Origin: Sinotaia quadrata
Lineage: Eukaryota > Mollusca > Gastropoda > Architaenioglossa > Viviparidae
Direction of reading: 5' to 3'
NCBI GenBank assembly: GCA_028829895.1
Contig: CM054184.1
Location: 22,051,701 to 22,115,700 of the forward strand
Length of the DNA stretch: 64,000 nucleotides
Every line of letters starts with the position of its first letter. Positions within the stretch are counted from its first letter, which is position 1. The notes under the pieces are model-generated. The model saw nothing but the letters and a program-made list of their open reading frames with translations. It was not told the DNA's origin and did not search any database. The position numbers were made by a program, and so were the translations under genes. Of the stretch, positions 48,235-59,810 are shown piece after piece.

Positions 48235-48579
48235 CATTTAGCTTTGTTGGTGGTGTGACGTTACATTAGCATACTATGCTTTCTTGGTGGTATGACTTTA
48301 TATTAGCACTATGATTTGTTGGTAGTGTGGCGTTATATTTAGCACACTATGATTTGTTGGTGGTGTGACGTTATATTTAGCACACTATGATTTGTTGGCG
48401 GTGTGGCGTTATATTTAGCAGACTATGATTTATTGGTTGTGTGGCGTTATATTTAGCAGACTATGATTTGTTGGTGGTGTGGCGTTATATTTAGCACACT
48501 ATGATTTGTTGGTGGTGTGACGTTATATTTAGCAGACTCTAATTTGTTGGTAGTGTGGCGTTATATTTAGCAGACTACG
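48235..48579. repeat. Minisatellite, 38-bp unit, left part
   Basis: Nine copies of 'gatttgttggtggtgtggcg' plus 'ttatatttagcacactat'. The array is interrupted at 48580 by family A copy 3 and resumes at 50271. Confidence 0.95.
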
Positions 48580-50269
48580 TGTGACGCTAACACCACCTAT
48601 TTATTGATTATGATGATTATTATTAATTGATTATCCATAACTAATTGAACTGATGATAATCTTAAATTATGTTATTACTAATTCTCTAGAAGACACCAAT
48701 CGTCTTTCTCTCTTGGCAGATATGCGGGCGCTGTAAACGTTTGCTCTCTTCCTTAAAGATAAATATTTACCGTCACACAATATTTCCACAATATTAAAGA
48801 TAAATATTTACTGTCACACAATATTTCCATAGGTGGAAAACGTCTTACTAAAGGAAAAGGACAAACCCGCCTTTAATGCATATTTAGCCAGCCCCCATCC
48901 ACCCACTGTCTTTACAACATATAAATTATCAATACATGTGAAAAGGTCAATAATTTATTAAATTAACAATCAAATATATAACATATAATATAATTAAAAA
49001 GCATTGACATTTACATCACTTCACAACAATGTTCAATTAATGCTGGACAATCATTCAGTTTACCTTAGCATAGACATTAGCAGTCAATTAAAAAATATAT
49101 ATATTCAAGTTTCATGGATAGCATCACGGAAATGAGAGTAGAGTTTCAGTGAAGTAATTAAAATCAATGCACATAACCGTTTCAAAGACTGCAGCTGTCG
49201 CTGGCAAATGTTCACAATCATGTGGTTTGTAACAATTCACTAACTTTCTTATTTAGGTGATGGCCCCACGTGCCCCTTCCAGGCACATTACACAACTGTT
49301 CCAGAATCTTCAATAAGTTAACAAAGCACATCGTAGAGAATCATTCTGAATTTCACATGCACAATCAAGTGCATCAGGAAGAATGTTCTTGAGTTTCATG
49401 TACATTTACAAGACACACCATGGGGAACCTTCAAAATAATCTTCGTGATTTCTCGAAACCAAATTCAAGCTACCATTTCCGCTGTAGTGGCTCTTGAATG
49501 GAATTCACAGGAATCAACTTACGGCAAGTTGACGACAATGCAGGATTCACACATCAACTTTAATCAAATAGAGTACAGTAGTCTTATAAGCATGATGCAG
49601 TAAAAGAAAAAAACTTGCTCTGTTCTGCAAAAGTCAAATTAGTTCAGCACTAAATTTCAGGCGTTTTTCTTCTCTAAACTACTTTCTTTCTTTCAAACTT
49701 TCTCAACCTACAAATCTTACAACAATTTCATTAGCAGGATGCACACACAACATAAGAAACATAGTATCAATCAAAATTCACAAGTATAATGTACAACATA
49801 ATCAAAATAGTGAACAATGAAATAATGGTTCAGTTACATAATACATTCTCCAATTCAAGTCATAGATCAATAGCAAACATGTCTGAAGCATTCTAAACCC
49901 ATTCCTTCTTTATCAGTTACTATTGTACCCACTAACTTACTATAAGCTAATGATCGCCTTTATGACCAGATTCGAGTTATGTTCAAATTCAAAGTGATTA
50001 GAATAAAGTACTTCTTCAACAAAGAAACTTTCGATCCATCCCCATTGAACAAGTGTAAATATTAGTCAGAAAAACTGCTCATCTAGGTGGAACTGGTTTG
50101 GTTTGGTTTGGTTTGGTTTGGATGGTATCAGCAATTTCTAGCCTCTCCTCCACTCTGACGCTTATAAATATCAACATAAGCAGTGCCCAAGGTCGGGTCA
50201 GTTTGACATTTAACAGTTTATACAACAATGAAGTCTAGAAATAGGGATATGCAAATTTACTCTGCCGCA
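48580..50269 (-). mobile_element. Unclassified repeat 'family A', copy 3 (full length)
   Basis: The reverse complement begins 'tgcggcagagtaaatttg' and ends 'ggtggtgttagcgtcaca'. It is the longest copy (1.69 kb). Because it sits inside a 38-bp minisatellite whose units resume on its other side, both element ends can be placed to within a few bases. It contains 'tgacccgaccttgggcactg' (minus, 50200-50181), shared with copy 2, and the 3' block 'cccgcatatctgcca' shared with copies 1 and 2. No protein-coding frame was found. A GTTTG run (about 50097-50120) is specific to this copy. Confidence 0.8.
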
Positions 50270-50270
50270 C

Positions 50271-50530
50271 TGCTTTGTTAGAGGTGTGACGTTACATTAT
50301 CACACTATACTTTGTTGGTGGTGTGACGTTACATTAGCACACTATGATTTGTTGGTGGTGTGACGTTACATTAGCACACTATGATTTGTTTGTGGAATGA
50401 AGGTATATTTATCACACTACGATTTGTTGGTTGTATCGTGTTACATTAGTACAGTATGCATTGTTGGTGGTGTGAAGTTAAATTTTGCACACAATATTTT
50501 GTTGGCATTATGAAGTTAAATTAAGCACTG
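50271..50530. repeat. Minisatellite, 38-bp unit, right part
   Basis: Six more copies of the same unit as 48235-48579 ('tttgttggtggtgtgacgtt'), increasingly diverged to the right. Confidence 0.93.
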
Positions 50531-50755
50531 GGAGATTTTTGCTGTTATTACGTTACATTTACTACATTCTGTTTTGATGTTGCGATATAAATTCTAACAC
50601 ATTATTTTTTTCGTACTTTGTTTCATCAAATTTAGCAAATGGTGTATTTTGTTACTATTGTTACATTAAATTTACCATGCACATTTTTGTTGCAGTTGTT
50701 TTCGATAAACATTGTACACAGTGTTTTCTTAGTGATGTGTCGTTGGTTGTATTCA
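50531..50755. other. Decayed edge of minisatellite
   Basis: T-rich sequence with weak echoes of the 38-bp unit ('ttaaatttagcac'). Confidence 0.5.
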
Positions 50756-51125
50756 GCGTAGTAATGTTAAATTTAGCACAGCGTTCTTCTTTTGGCGATA
50801 GTCTGTTACGCTATCGTGTGATTCATACTGTTGTGGTGTGTGTGTATTTCGCTATCGTGTGATTCATACTGTTGTGATGTGCTTGTATTACGCGATCGTG
50901 TGATTTATACTGTTGTGATGTGTTTGTATTACGCTATCGTGTGATTTATACTGTTGTGATGTGTTTGTATTACGCTCTCGTGTGATTTATACTGTTGTGA
51001 TGTGCTTGTATTACGCTATCGTGATTTGTGCTGTTGTGATGTGTTTGTATTACGCTATCGTGTGATTTATACTGTTGTGATGTGCTTGTATTACGCTACC
51101 TTGTGATTTGTGCTGTTGTGATATA
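50756..51125. repeat. Minisatellite, 41-bp unit
   Basis: About nine copies of 'gtgatttatactgttgtgat' plus 'gtgtttgtattacgctatc'. Two copies have short deletions. Confidence 0.94.
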
Positions 51126-51390
51126 TTTTGCTTTGTCGTTTTTGTTATGTTTAATTTAGTGAGCACATTTTCTTTCTTTTATTATTTCATTTTAAATCGT
51201 TATTTTTTTGTTGACGTTACGTTAATTTTAGCATATTATGCTCTCTGTTTAGTATGCTATGTTTGGCTGTCAATTTACACGACTATATTGTGGTTACTTG
51301 CTGACGTTACTTTAAATTAATTCACTGTTTGTGAAGTTGTTGAAGAAATGAACGCGTTACGACAAATTTGTTCGCGAACATTTAACTTGG
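51126..51390. other. Unassigned T-rich spacer
   Basis: No recognised features. The 70-codon frame at 51108-51320 is hydrophobic because of T content. Confidence 0.4.
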
Positions 51391-51461
51391 TAAGATTCCG
51401 AGACCTTGGATCACAACCGACAGTCAAGCATAAGTCGTGGAAAGAGGCTGAATAATAATAA
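51391..51461 (+). mobile_element. Non-LTR retrotransposon 3' UTR and tail, extra copy
   Basis: 'ttggtaagattccgagacct' through 'aaagaggctgaataataata' repeats the 3' end found at 51743-51815. This is a very short 3' fragment or the residue of a tandem insertion directly upstream of the longer copy. Confidence 0.75.
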
Positions 51462-51749
51462 GTAGCAATCATTGATGTCGCTGTTCCAAGTGATAGAAAC
51501 ATAAAAACAAAAGAAAGAGAAAAAATAGAAAAATACCAAGACCTCAGATTAGAAATTCAGAGACTGTGGAATGTAAAAGCAGTAGTGATACATATAGTGA
51601 TAGGAGCCTTGGGGAACATAACATCTGAATTGGAAGGCTACCTGAATAAACTCCCTGAAAACCACAGAATCGCTCCACTACTCAAAGCAGCGCTCCTCGG
51701 AAGTGCCCACATCCTCCGTAAAACCTTGGATCTCCCAGAATCTTGGTAA
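51462..51749 (+). pseudogene. Non-LTR retrotransposon ORF2, C-terminal end
   Basis: Non-LTR elements encode an endonuclease/reverse transcriptase in ORF2. Only its extreme C-terminus is present here: 95 open codons ending at TAA (51747-51749). It contains 'DVAVPSDRNIKTKEREKIEK', 'YQDLRLEIQRLWNVKAVVI' and 'IGALGNITSELEGYLNKL', then 'LLKAALLGSAHILRKTL'. This arrangement (D.A.P.D, KYQDL...LW, VVIGALG, LLGTARILRK) is a recurrent C-terminal tail in animal LINE polyproteins. The catalytic reverse transcriptase core is absent, as expected for a 5'-truncated insertion. The lack of any stop suggests a fairly young copy. The exact clade was not determined. Confidence 0.82.
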
Positions 51750-51829
51750 GATTCCGAGACCTTGGATCACAACCGACAGTCAAGCAGAAGTCGTGGAAAG
51801 AGGCATAATAATAATAATAATAATAATAA
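51750..51829 (+). mobile_element. LINE 3' UTR with (ATA)n tail
   Basis: About 55 bp of 3' UTR ('gattccgagaccttggatca' ... 'gtcgtggaaagaggc') followed by eight or nine ATA/AAT triplets. The tail runs straight into the ATT-rich 3' end of family A copy 4 on the other strand, so the boundary is shared. Confidence 0.8.
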
Positions 51830-52409
51830 TCAGAAGAATCCATAACTAATTAAAAGTGATAGAGAAATCTTAATTTATTTTTATTGATAATTCTCCCAGG
51901 AGACACCACTCATCTTTCACTTGGCGGATTATATGGGTATAGTAAAAGCTTTCTCTTTGCTTATCCACAAAAATAAGACAGAAGTTTTACTGTCACACAA
52001 TAATTTTGTAGAATAAAGCTTTTTACTAAAGGAGTAAGAAATCCGTCTTTAATCACATTCAATGAGCCCCCATCCACCCAGTGTCACTCCAACATAATGT
52101 TTTATTAATATGTGTAAGAAGGTTAATAAATTTAACAATAAATTTATTAAATCAATGATCAAATATACATATGTATAAATACAATGAGAAGGTAATCTGA
52201 CATCAATATTCCATGAAATAAAGTTCAAGAAATTCCAATACTTATTCAGTCTTATTTCCTAATACATAATTCAGCAGTAAGATTAATATCATCATAAATC
52301 ACAGGGCTATTCATATAATAGAAGAAAAGGAGTTTAGAGTGATATGACAATAGTTTGTACATAATACAATAATTAATTTTTAAAATAGGGAGGAGCAAAT
52401 TTACTCTAC
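51807..52409 (-). mobile_element. Unclassified repeat 'family A', copy 4 (short)
   Basis: The reverse complement starts 'gtagagtaaatttgct' (52409) and runs to the (ATT)n-rich 3' region. It keeps 'cataaattaagattt', 'taattagttatggat' and the 5' block, but lacks most of the interior and the terminal 'ggtgttagcgtcaca'. This copy ends inside the triplet repeat shared with the LINE tail. Confidence 0.72.
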
Positions 52410-52884
52410 ATGAACCTCTCTCATAGGTCGTCACTCACAGTTCCAAAAACTTTTTTCTGAAAATTTTATTTTAGCAACCTTTAAATTTGTCCTGGTTTAT
52501 GAAATGTCTAACAGCATTTTGGACTCTAATTATCCTTTGACTGCTCTTTACATTTATTATCTTCCGTATCCAATGAAAGACCCGTACCACCTCCAAGGAT
52601 GTCTACAAGTTTACTTAACTACGATTAAAGTGTTGTCACTTTTACATTTTACAGTTTTATCAGCTTAAACAGGCCCTAATTTATTGCTTTTCTATGAAAA
52701 GTAGATTGTAGTGTATAGTAAATTATTGCGGTAAGTGATATGCACCCAGGCATATGCTGGAGAGTCTGTATGTCATTCTTAAACAACGTGTGATCACCAC
52801 TTTACACTTGCTCTCCTTTTTTTCCTCCCCCTTGTTCGTCAACTTTGTCATGTCTTGCATCCGGTACGTGCTTGTCCGCGCCCT
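52410..52884. other. Unassigned
   Basis: No repeats or genes were recognised. Confidence 0.4.
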
Positions 52885-53095
52885 TACTCGGTAACTGTTT
52901 GTTATACTCGGTAACTGTTTGTTATACTCAGTAACTGCTTGTTGTACTCGGTAACTGTTTGTTATACTCAGTAACTGCTTGTTGTACTCGGTAACTGTTT
53001 GTTATACTCAGTAACTGCTTGTTGTACTCGGTAACTGTTTGTTATACTCAGTAACTGCTTGTTGTACTCGGTAACTGTTTGCTGTATTAGTAATT
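52885..53095. repeat. Minisatellite, 20-bp unit in 40-bp dimers
   Basis: About ten copies of 'actcggtaactgtttgttat'. From 52925 two variants alternate ('ctcggtaactgtttgttat' and 'ctcagtaactgcttgttgt'), so the true repeating unit is 40 bp. Confidence 0.95.
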
Positions 53096-53339
53096 GCTCC
53101 TTGTGCCCTGTAACCTCTCCTTTAACCATACTATTTCCTCTTGTACCCAAAAGCGTTTCTTTAAAAACAATCACTGATCTTTGTACCCCGAAAAGTTTCT
53201 TTATATACAGTCACTGATCTTTCTACCCAAAACGGGTTTTTTATACACATTTAACTGTTCTTTGAACCCAACAACTGTTCCTTGTACTCAATAAGTACTC
53301 AGATGCTGATAGCTTGTACCCGTTGACTTAACACATGGG
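53096..53339. repeat. Degenerate relatives of the 20-bp repeat
   Basis: Loosely periodic 'ctgatctttgtaccc' and 'aactgttccttgtact' words continue the array in decayed form. Similar words reappear at 56695-57085. Confidence 0.6.
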
Positions 53340-53745
53340 AACCGGAAAGATAGGGTTGGGGACTGGAAGAGAGGAGTAGGGGACTGAAAAGAAATTATTG
53401 GAGATGAAAGACAGGGGTTGGGGGCTGATAAAAAGGGGGTGGAAAATCGTGGAAGGAGTGAGAGACAGGAGAGGCTGAAAGACAGGGATGGAGCGGGGTG
53501 AAAGATAGGGGTGGGAATGGGGTGAAAAACGGATGGGAATGGGGTGAAAGACAGGGATGGGAGTGGGGTGAAAGACAGGGATGGGAGTGAGGTGTAAAGA
53601 CAGGGATGGGAGTGGGGTGAAAGACAAGGATGGGAGTGGGGTGAAAGACAGGGATGGGAGTGGGGTGAAAGACAGGGATGGGAGTGGGGCGAAAGACAGG
53701 GATAGGAGTGGGGTGAAAGATAGGGGTGAGGGTGTGAAAGCTCGG
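53340..53745. repeat. Purine-rich minisatellite, 24-bp unit
   Basis: About 17 copies of 'gatgggagtggggtgaaaga' plus 'cagg'. The G-rich plus strand has many GGGG runs. As 24 is eight codons, frames are open on both strands (163 codons minus, 8-residue period 'HPCLSPHS'). Confidence 0.96.
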
Positions 53746-54409
53746 GGAGAACTGAAAATCGTTCTTTATTTAGCTGCACTTTAAATGAATGTCATGCACA
53801 CTTACTGTAGCTAAAATGCATAACATCTTGTATAGCAAGCTAGTCAAAGAGAGAGTTTTAAAATTATAAATATAATTGCATAAATCAATGCTAGAGCAAA
53901 ATAACTTTTCTTAAGTTTTAATAACAGTCGAAAGTGTAATTATTAATTGATTGATTGATTGATTGATTGATTTTTGCTTAATTTTGCTCCTTACATTCGT
54001 TGACTTTGCGCGTGCAGATTGGGAGGGATTATTTTCTTGAAATTATAGGGAAAGGGCCTGTGTTGGGAGAGACAGTGAGACAAAAGCTGTAATCCTAGGC
54101 TCATCAGTCCCTCATTTGTGCTTTCCTACACATCAATGCAATAATTGATATTTTTTTAGAAGCGCTGAGTACCACCAGGCTTGTGACTATTGCAGCGACA
54201 TATCCACTGGATTCGTCACTACAAACCTCCCTCATTTCTTTCCATAGTCTCTTATTTCAACACAATTTGCCAGCGAAGTGTCTATACTTACTGTAGGGTA
54301 CACTTGTAATATTAATTTTTGGATTATTAAAATTATCATAGTGGAATTTTTACCTCTAATTAATTTTGTTTTTGGATTTGCTATGTAGATATCTTCGTAT
54401 TTCAGAGTA
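53746..54409. other. Unassigned
   Basis: A (TTGA)n run lies at about 53946-53972. The rest is non-repetitive and no gene was recognised. Confidence 0.45.
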
Positions 54410-54895
54410 TGATGCATTAAATATTTTGAATGTTTGATATGGTTACTTAATGAAATATTATGACTATTTGATATGATTACTTAATGAAATATTATGACTG
54501 TTTGATATGATTACTTAATGAAATATTATGACTGTTTGATATGATTACTTAATGAAATATTATGACTGTTTGATATGATTACTTAATGAAATATTATGAC
54601 TGTTTGATATGATTACTTAATGAAATATTATGACTGTTTGATATGGTTACTTAATGAAATATTATGACTGTTTGATATGATTACTTAATGAAATATTATG
54701 ACTGTTTGATATGGTTACTTAATTAAATATTTTGACTGTTTGATATGATTACTTAATTAAATATTTTGACTGTTTGATATGATTACTTAATTAAATATTT
54801 TGAATGTTTGATATGATTACTTAATTAAATATTTTGAATGTTTGATATGATTACTTAATTAAATATTTTGAATGTTTGATATGATTACTTAGTTT
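54410..54895. repeat. Minisatellite, 34-bp unit, 14 copies
   Basis: 'tgtttgatatgattacttaa' plus 'tgaaatattatgac'. Copies fall into two blocks: 'tgaaatattatgactg' on the left and 'ttaaatattttgaatg' on the right, with hybrids between. Very homogeneous, so probably young. Confidence 0.97.
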
Positions 54896-56134
54896 GTTTT
54901 TTGGCTGTAGTACGGCGGAAGGGCCTCAGACGGTTTGTAAAAGAAGATAAGTATCATAGGCTCAGTGGGGGGGGGGGGGGAAGTCTATAAACAATAGACA
55001 AAGGGATTTTAAAAGAAAATGATAAATATATATAATAGGGTGCATTAGTAAAACGCTGATTACAAAGAAAAAAGAAAATCCTTGAACGAGCGAAGTCAGC
55101 AAAAAATATGTAAATAGAAATTTTACATCCTTAAAAAATGTTACAGAGTTTCTAGCTTAGTTCTAGCCCCAGACTACTTTCCAAGGAACCTTGGGATGTA
55201 CCTTGGTCAATTATTGTATTCTATACAAGGATATTGGATGTTTTCTTTTGTAGCAAAACGAACCGAGGAAGAAGGAAAACAAATTAAAAGAAGAAAATAA
55301 AATGAAATAAATTTTTTTTGAGGGGAGTAATGTCAAGAATCTTTCTCCCCTCCATCTTTCGTGCAAACTGTTAATTGGGAATTATCTTACATCATCTGTC
55401 CTACTTTAATCTCGCCCATCATCGTTAGAATACCAGAAAGGAAGAAAGTTTTTTTATTTGCTTTTGTACATTTAAGCTATAATTTTATGAAAAGCCAATT
55501 ACAATTTTTACGCTCATATTAAGAAGGGAAATAATGAACTATGCATTTCCGGAAATTTAAACTTTTTTAAACCACATCATATAGGATACATAAGTTTAAT
55601 TAAATAAGAAACAATTTTAATAATGCAAAAGTTATATATCTTATGTTAGTATTCGTGAACAGTTATTTATAAATACATAAAAACTGATGTTTTTGAAGTA
55701 CTCGATGTAAATCTGTTCGTAGTATCATTTATATGATTTCTTTGCATGCTCAGTACTTAAGCCATTAGGATTAATAGAATAAAGGGGGACAATTAGTAGA
55801 GGGTTGTGTCTTATTATTGATTTGAACAGAGAACAGTGTATGTTTTTTCATGTCTAGAAAACAAATTTTCAAGAATAAATCATCCTAAAGTTATTTACTG
55901 ACTGCTGAAACACTCAACTGTATACCTTACGCGGCTTACGGTGATATTCCCTCTGCAAACTATGAATCAAGATTTAGATATCTAGCGCTGGTCAGTTAAA
56001 TATAAGTCTACCCTTTGATTTATATATCACCAACCGTTAAGGTGGCATTTTCTTATAATTATGAAAGTTTTCTAATTATCCATGACAAGTCCTGTACAAA
56101 AAGGGGACGCTTTTTATAAAGATATAGATTTAAT
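54896..56134. other. Unassigned AT-rich stretch
   Basis: About 1.2 kb almost free of tandem repeats apart from a 12-base G run near 54967. No frame or motif was recognised. Confidence 0.45.
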
Positions 56135-56695
56135 ATGACTTCTCTCTGCTTTGATATTTTATATTTGATATTTTACTGTGTTCGGCGCATTACTGTCTTC
56201 TTGCCTGATAGGTACTTTGAATACATTAACTATACTGCATTATTGTGTTCTTATCTACCTACATTATTGTGTTCTTATCTACCTACATTATTGTGTTCTT
56301 ATCTGACCTACATTATTGTGTTCTTACCTGACCTACATTAGTGATTTCTTATCTGACCTACATTAGTGTGTTCTTATCTGACCTACATTATTGTGTTCTT
56401 ATCTACCTACATTATTGTGTTCTTATCTACCTACATTATTGTGTTCTTATCTACCTACATTATTGTGTTCTTATCTGACCTACATTATTGTGTTCTTACC
56501 TGACCTACATTAGTGATTTCTTATCTGACCTACATTATTGTGTTCTTATCTGACATACATTCGCGTGTTGTTTTGCATCAGTTGTGCAGCATTTCTGTGG
56601 TTTTTGTATCGGACATATAGAACTGCGCGCCGTTAGGTTCCTGTATATCGTATTTGTATGTATTAACTGTACGTGTTATACATTAATAATTTCTT
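56135..56695. repeat. Segmental duplicate 1 with internal 24/25-bp array
   Basis: The left flank ('gtactttgaatacattaact') and right flank ('gttgttttgcatcagttgtg' to 'ggttcctgtatatcgtattt') match 60515-61030. In between are about 14 copies of 'cctacattattgtgttctta' plus 'tcta' or 'tctga'. The right part has a sub-block repeated as a unit. Confidence 0.92.
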
Positions 56696-57090
56696 TATGC
56701 ACCCAAACATCTTGCCTTGTACCCAACAGCTGCTCCTTGTACACAATAACCTCTCCTTGCACCCACTAACTAATTCTTGTTTCTAGAAACCTTTTCTTGT
56801 ATCCAATCATTGAGTATCTTATCAATGATCTTTGTATCTAATAATCTGTCCTTGTATCTAGTTACTATTCCTTAACCGATTGTTTTTCCTTGTAATAAAT
56901 CGTTGATTCTTGTAACCAAACACCAATTCTTGAACCCAATAGTCTCTCCCTCTAATCTGCTTTTTACCCAATAATTGTTCTTTGTACCCAATAATGACTC
57001 TTTGTACCCAATAATGGCTCTTTGTACCCAATAATGGCTCTTAATATCCAGTATCCTCTCCTTGTACCGTACAACTGCTCCTTGTTCAAA
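56696..57090. repeat. Degenerate minisatellite, about 22 bp
   Basis: Many diverged copies of 'cccaataatggctctttgta' with drift to 'aacctctccttgtac'. Related to 53096-53339. Confidence 0.75.
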
Positions 57091-57144
57091 TTACTCTTTT
57101 ATAACTACTTATTTTGTTACTAACCCATCCTTTATTCCAACTGC

Positions 57145-57215
57145 ACACACATACACACACATACGCACGCACATACACACACACTACACACACACACAAC
57201 ACGCACACACAACAT

Positions 57216-57276
<61 letters not shown>

Positions 57277-57290
57277 GACACATGCACACA
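57145..57290. repeat. (CA)n microsatellite
   Basis: Interrupted CA array with T and CG interruptions. A pure tract lies at about 57225-57270. Confidence 0.97.
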
Positions 57291-58394
57291 CGTGCCACGT
57301 GCAACTGATTGCGGGATGGTCTCGCATTCTCATTAAATCAAAATCAAAATCTCGTCATTTCTCTGTCAACCAGAACATGTGGTAGACCAACCAAACAAAT
57401 GTTTCTGTGAGCAAAGCGTACTTTTAGTACACACACGAAAAAACGTGACGAAATATGACAGTGTTGATGTGTGAAACAAGAGTCATTGAGAAAGTCTGCG
57501 AGACATTTTAACAGCCTGCGATTAAGTCGTAAACACCTGCAAGGCGTTAGTGAAATGCCCTAAAGTGTTCAAGTAGCAGTTAATATTTTACCGCTTCCAG
57601 ACTGCACCCCCAATGGTTCCTCATTCAAGACGAGACAGATACAGTGGCGAACACCGGGGGAGTGAGAGAAGAAAGAAAAAGGAAAGTCGTGCGAAATGTG
57701 TATGTTGGGGGATAAAAGTGGGGGAAGGTCTCGGTATCAAGGAAAGGAAGTTGCAATCAGATTTTATTACGAGATGCCATTTTTGCTAATTCTTTATGAA
57801 TCTGTTATTTGCTTTTGTTCTCCATTGTTTTTTCTTGTTTGCTCTGTGTGTGTGTATGTGTGTATGTATGTGTGTGTGTGTAGAGTGTGCGTAGTGTGTG
57901 TGGAGTATGTGTGTATAGTGTGTGTATGTGTGTGTGGACGGTGTATTTTATTTATTATTTTATACTGTAATAAACCTGTTTATTGCTGTGTTCCATTTGA
58001 GTAGCTCTGTATTTCCTAAAATGTAAATCGTGCTTACATACATACTTCTTTTTCTAGAAAATAATGCAAAATTAATTTCCATTAATTTTTTAATATATTT
58101 AAATATGATTGCAAGTGCCACATGAAGCATTCAAAATGAGTGAAATATGTTCTGGTAAAGGGTCAGAGACTATTAAACTTTGCTTGTTCAGCTTTGCCAA
58201 GTTCAAGTTTTAACATACACATTCATTGAATGACTTATTTGACTTCCTGAATGCAGACTGAATGCCTTACAAAAGGATGCATGTATATGTCAGTCTCGAA
58301 GGGTGGTGGTGCTAGGTGTTGGGCATTTCTACGAGGTGCTATGAAGACATTGTAATAGCTTTTTGTAACAATGTAGTACACATAACTATCATAC
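57291..58394. other. Low-repeat stretch with GT-rich patch
   Basis: 57291-57840 is largely non-repetitive. 57845-57940 is an imperfect GT array. No gene was recognised. An acceptor-like 'ttttaccgcttccag' (57587-57601) precedes an open stretch, but its frame stops early in the phase that would join the candidate exon at 30230. Confidence 0.4.
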
Positions 58395-58710
58395 TGACAA
58401 AAGTGTGTTCCTGATAAGTTAATGTTACTGACAAAGATGTGTTATTCGCAAGTTAGTGCAACTGGTAAAAATGTGTTATTTGTAAATTAGTGTTACTGGT
58501 AAAAATTGGCTATTTGTAAATTAGTGTTACTGGTAAAAATGTGTTATTTGTAAATTAGTGTTACTGGTAAAAATGTGTTATTTGTAAATTAGTGTTACTA
58601 ATAAAAATGTATTGCTGATAGGTCATTGTTACTGATAACAGTATGATACAGATAAGTTAGTATTAGAGATTAAAATGTATTACTCATAAGTTACTGACAC
58701 TCATAAAATG
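58395..58710. repeat. Minisatellite, 34-bp unit
   Basis: About nine copies of 'gttactggtaaaaatgtgtt' plus 'atttgtaaattagt'. The central three or four are identical or nearly so. Confidence 0.94.
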
Positions 58711-58929
58711 TGTTATTATAATTTCTCTTTTTGCTGAATTTTGTGTTATTGATAAGTGTTTGATTATGATAGATTTTGGTTCTGTGTAAATTACTGATAA
58801 GCGTGCGGGAACTAAATGTTAAAGCTAAACGTTTATTAAATTATACGTAATTTAATTTCATCGGTGTGGTTCTGCGTTTCATTATTGCAATGTTGCCAGT
58901 CTGACTAATGTAATTATTCCCAAGAGTGC
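58711..58929. other. Spacer
   Basis: No recognised features. Confidence 0.4.
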
Positions 58930-59810
58930 GTTATTACGTTCTTCTCTGATCTATATTACTCTGTTAAATGGCTACATTACTCTGTTCTTGTCTCACCTGT
59001 ATTACTTTGGCTACATAGTCCGTTCTTGTCTGATCTATATTACTCTTAAATGGCTGCATTACTCTGTTCTTGTCTCACCTGTATTACTTTGGCTACATTA
59101 CTCTGCTCTTGTCTCACCTGTATTATATTGGCTACATAGTCCGTTCTTGTCTGATCTATATTACTGTGTTAACTGTTTGCATTGTTATGCTCCTGTCTGA
59201 CCCGTATTCGATTTGTAACTGGTTGCATTGTTCTATTCCTGTTTGACCTATACTAAAGTGGTAACTAGCTGGATTACAGTGTTCATGTCTGACCTATATC
59301 AGAGTGTAACTGGTTGCATTGCTTTGCTCCTGTCTGGGCTATATTAGAGTAGTAACTGGCTGGATTGCAGTGTTCTTGTCTGACCCATATTAGAGAACTG
59401 GTTTCATTGCTCTGCTCCTGTCTGACCGATATTAGAGTGTAATTCGTTGCATGGCTCTACTCCTATCTAACCGGTATTAGAGTGTAAATCGATGCATTAC
59501 AGTGTTCGTGTCTGACCTGTATTAGAGTGGCAGCTAGCTACATTACAGTGTTCTTATCTGACCTGTATTAGAGAACTGGTTGCAATGCTCTGCTCCTGTC
59601 TGACCGGTATTAGAATGTAACTGGGTGCATGGCTCTGCTCCTGTCTGACCGGTATTAGAGTGTAACTGGGTGCATGGCTCTGCTCCTGTCTGACCGGTAT
59701 TAGAGTGTAACTGGCCGCATTATTTTGTTTCTGTCTAACCTATATTAGAGTGAAAACTTACTACATTATTGTATCCTTGATGACCTATATTACTTTGTTA
59801 ACTGCTGAAT
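58930..59810. repeat. Minisatellite, 45-bp unit, about 20 copies
   Basis: 'ggctctgctcctgtctgacc' plus 'ggtattagagtgtaactggg' and 'tgcat'. The left part has shorter variants ('ttgtctcacctgtattactt'). The phrase 'tgttcttgtctgacctatatt' relates it to the arrays at 56.2 and 60.6 kb. Confidence 0.93.

Noticed and set aside
53340..54895. Regularly spaced repeats resembling a CRISPR array
   Set aside because: Units are directly adjacent with no unique spacers, and the DNA is eukaryotic. These are minisatellites.
57602..57780. A third exon joining the candidate gene
   Set aside because: The acceptor is acceptable, but in the required phase 1 the frame reaches a stop after about 21 codons, and no donor fits the longer frame.
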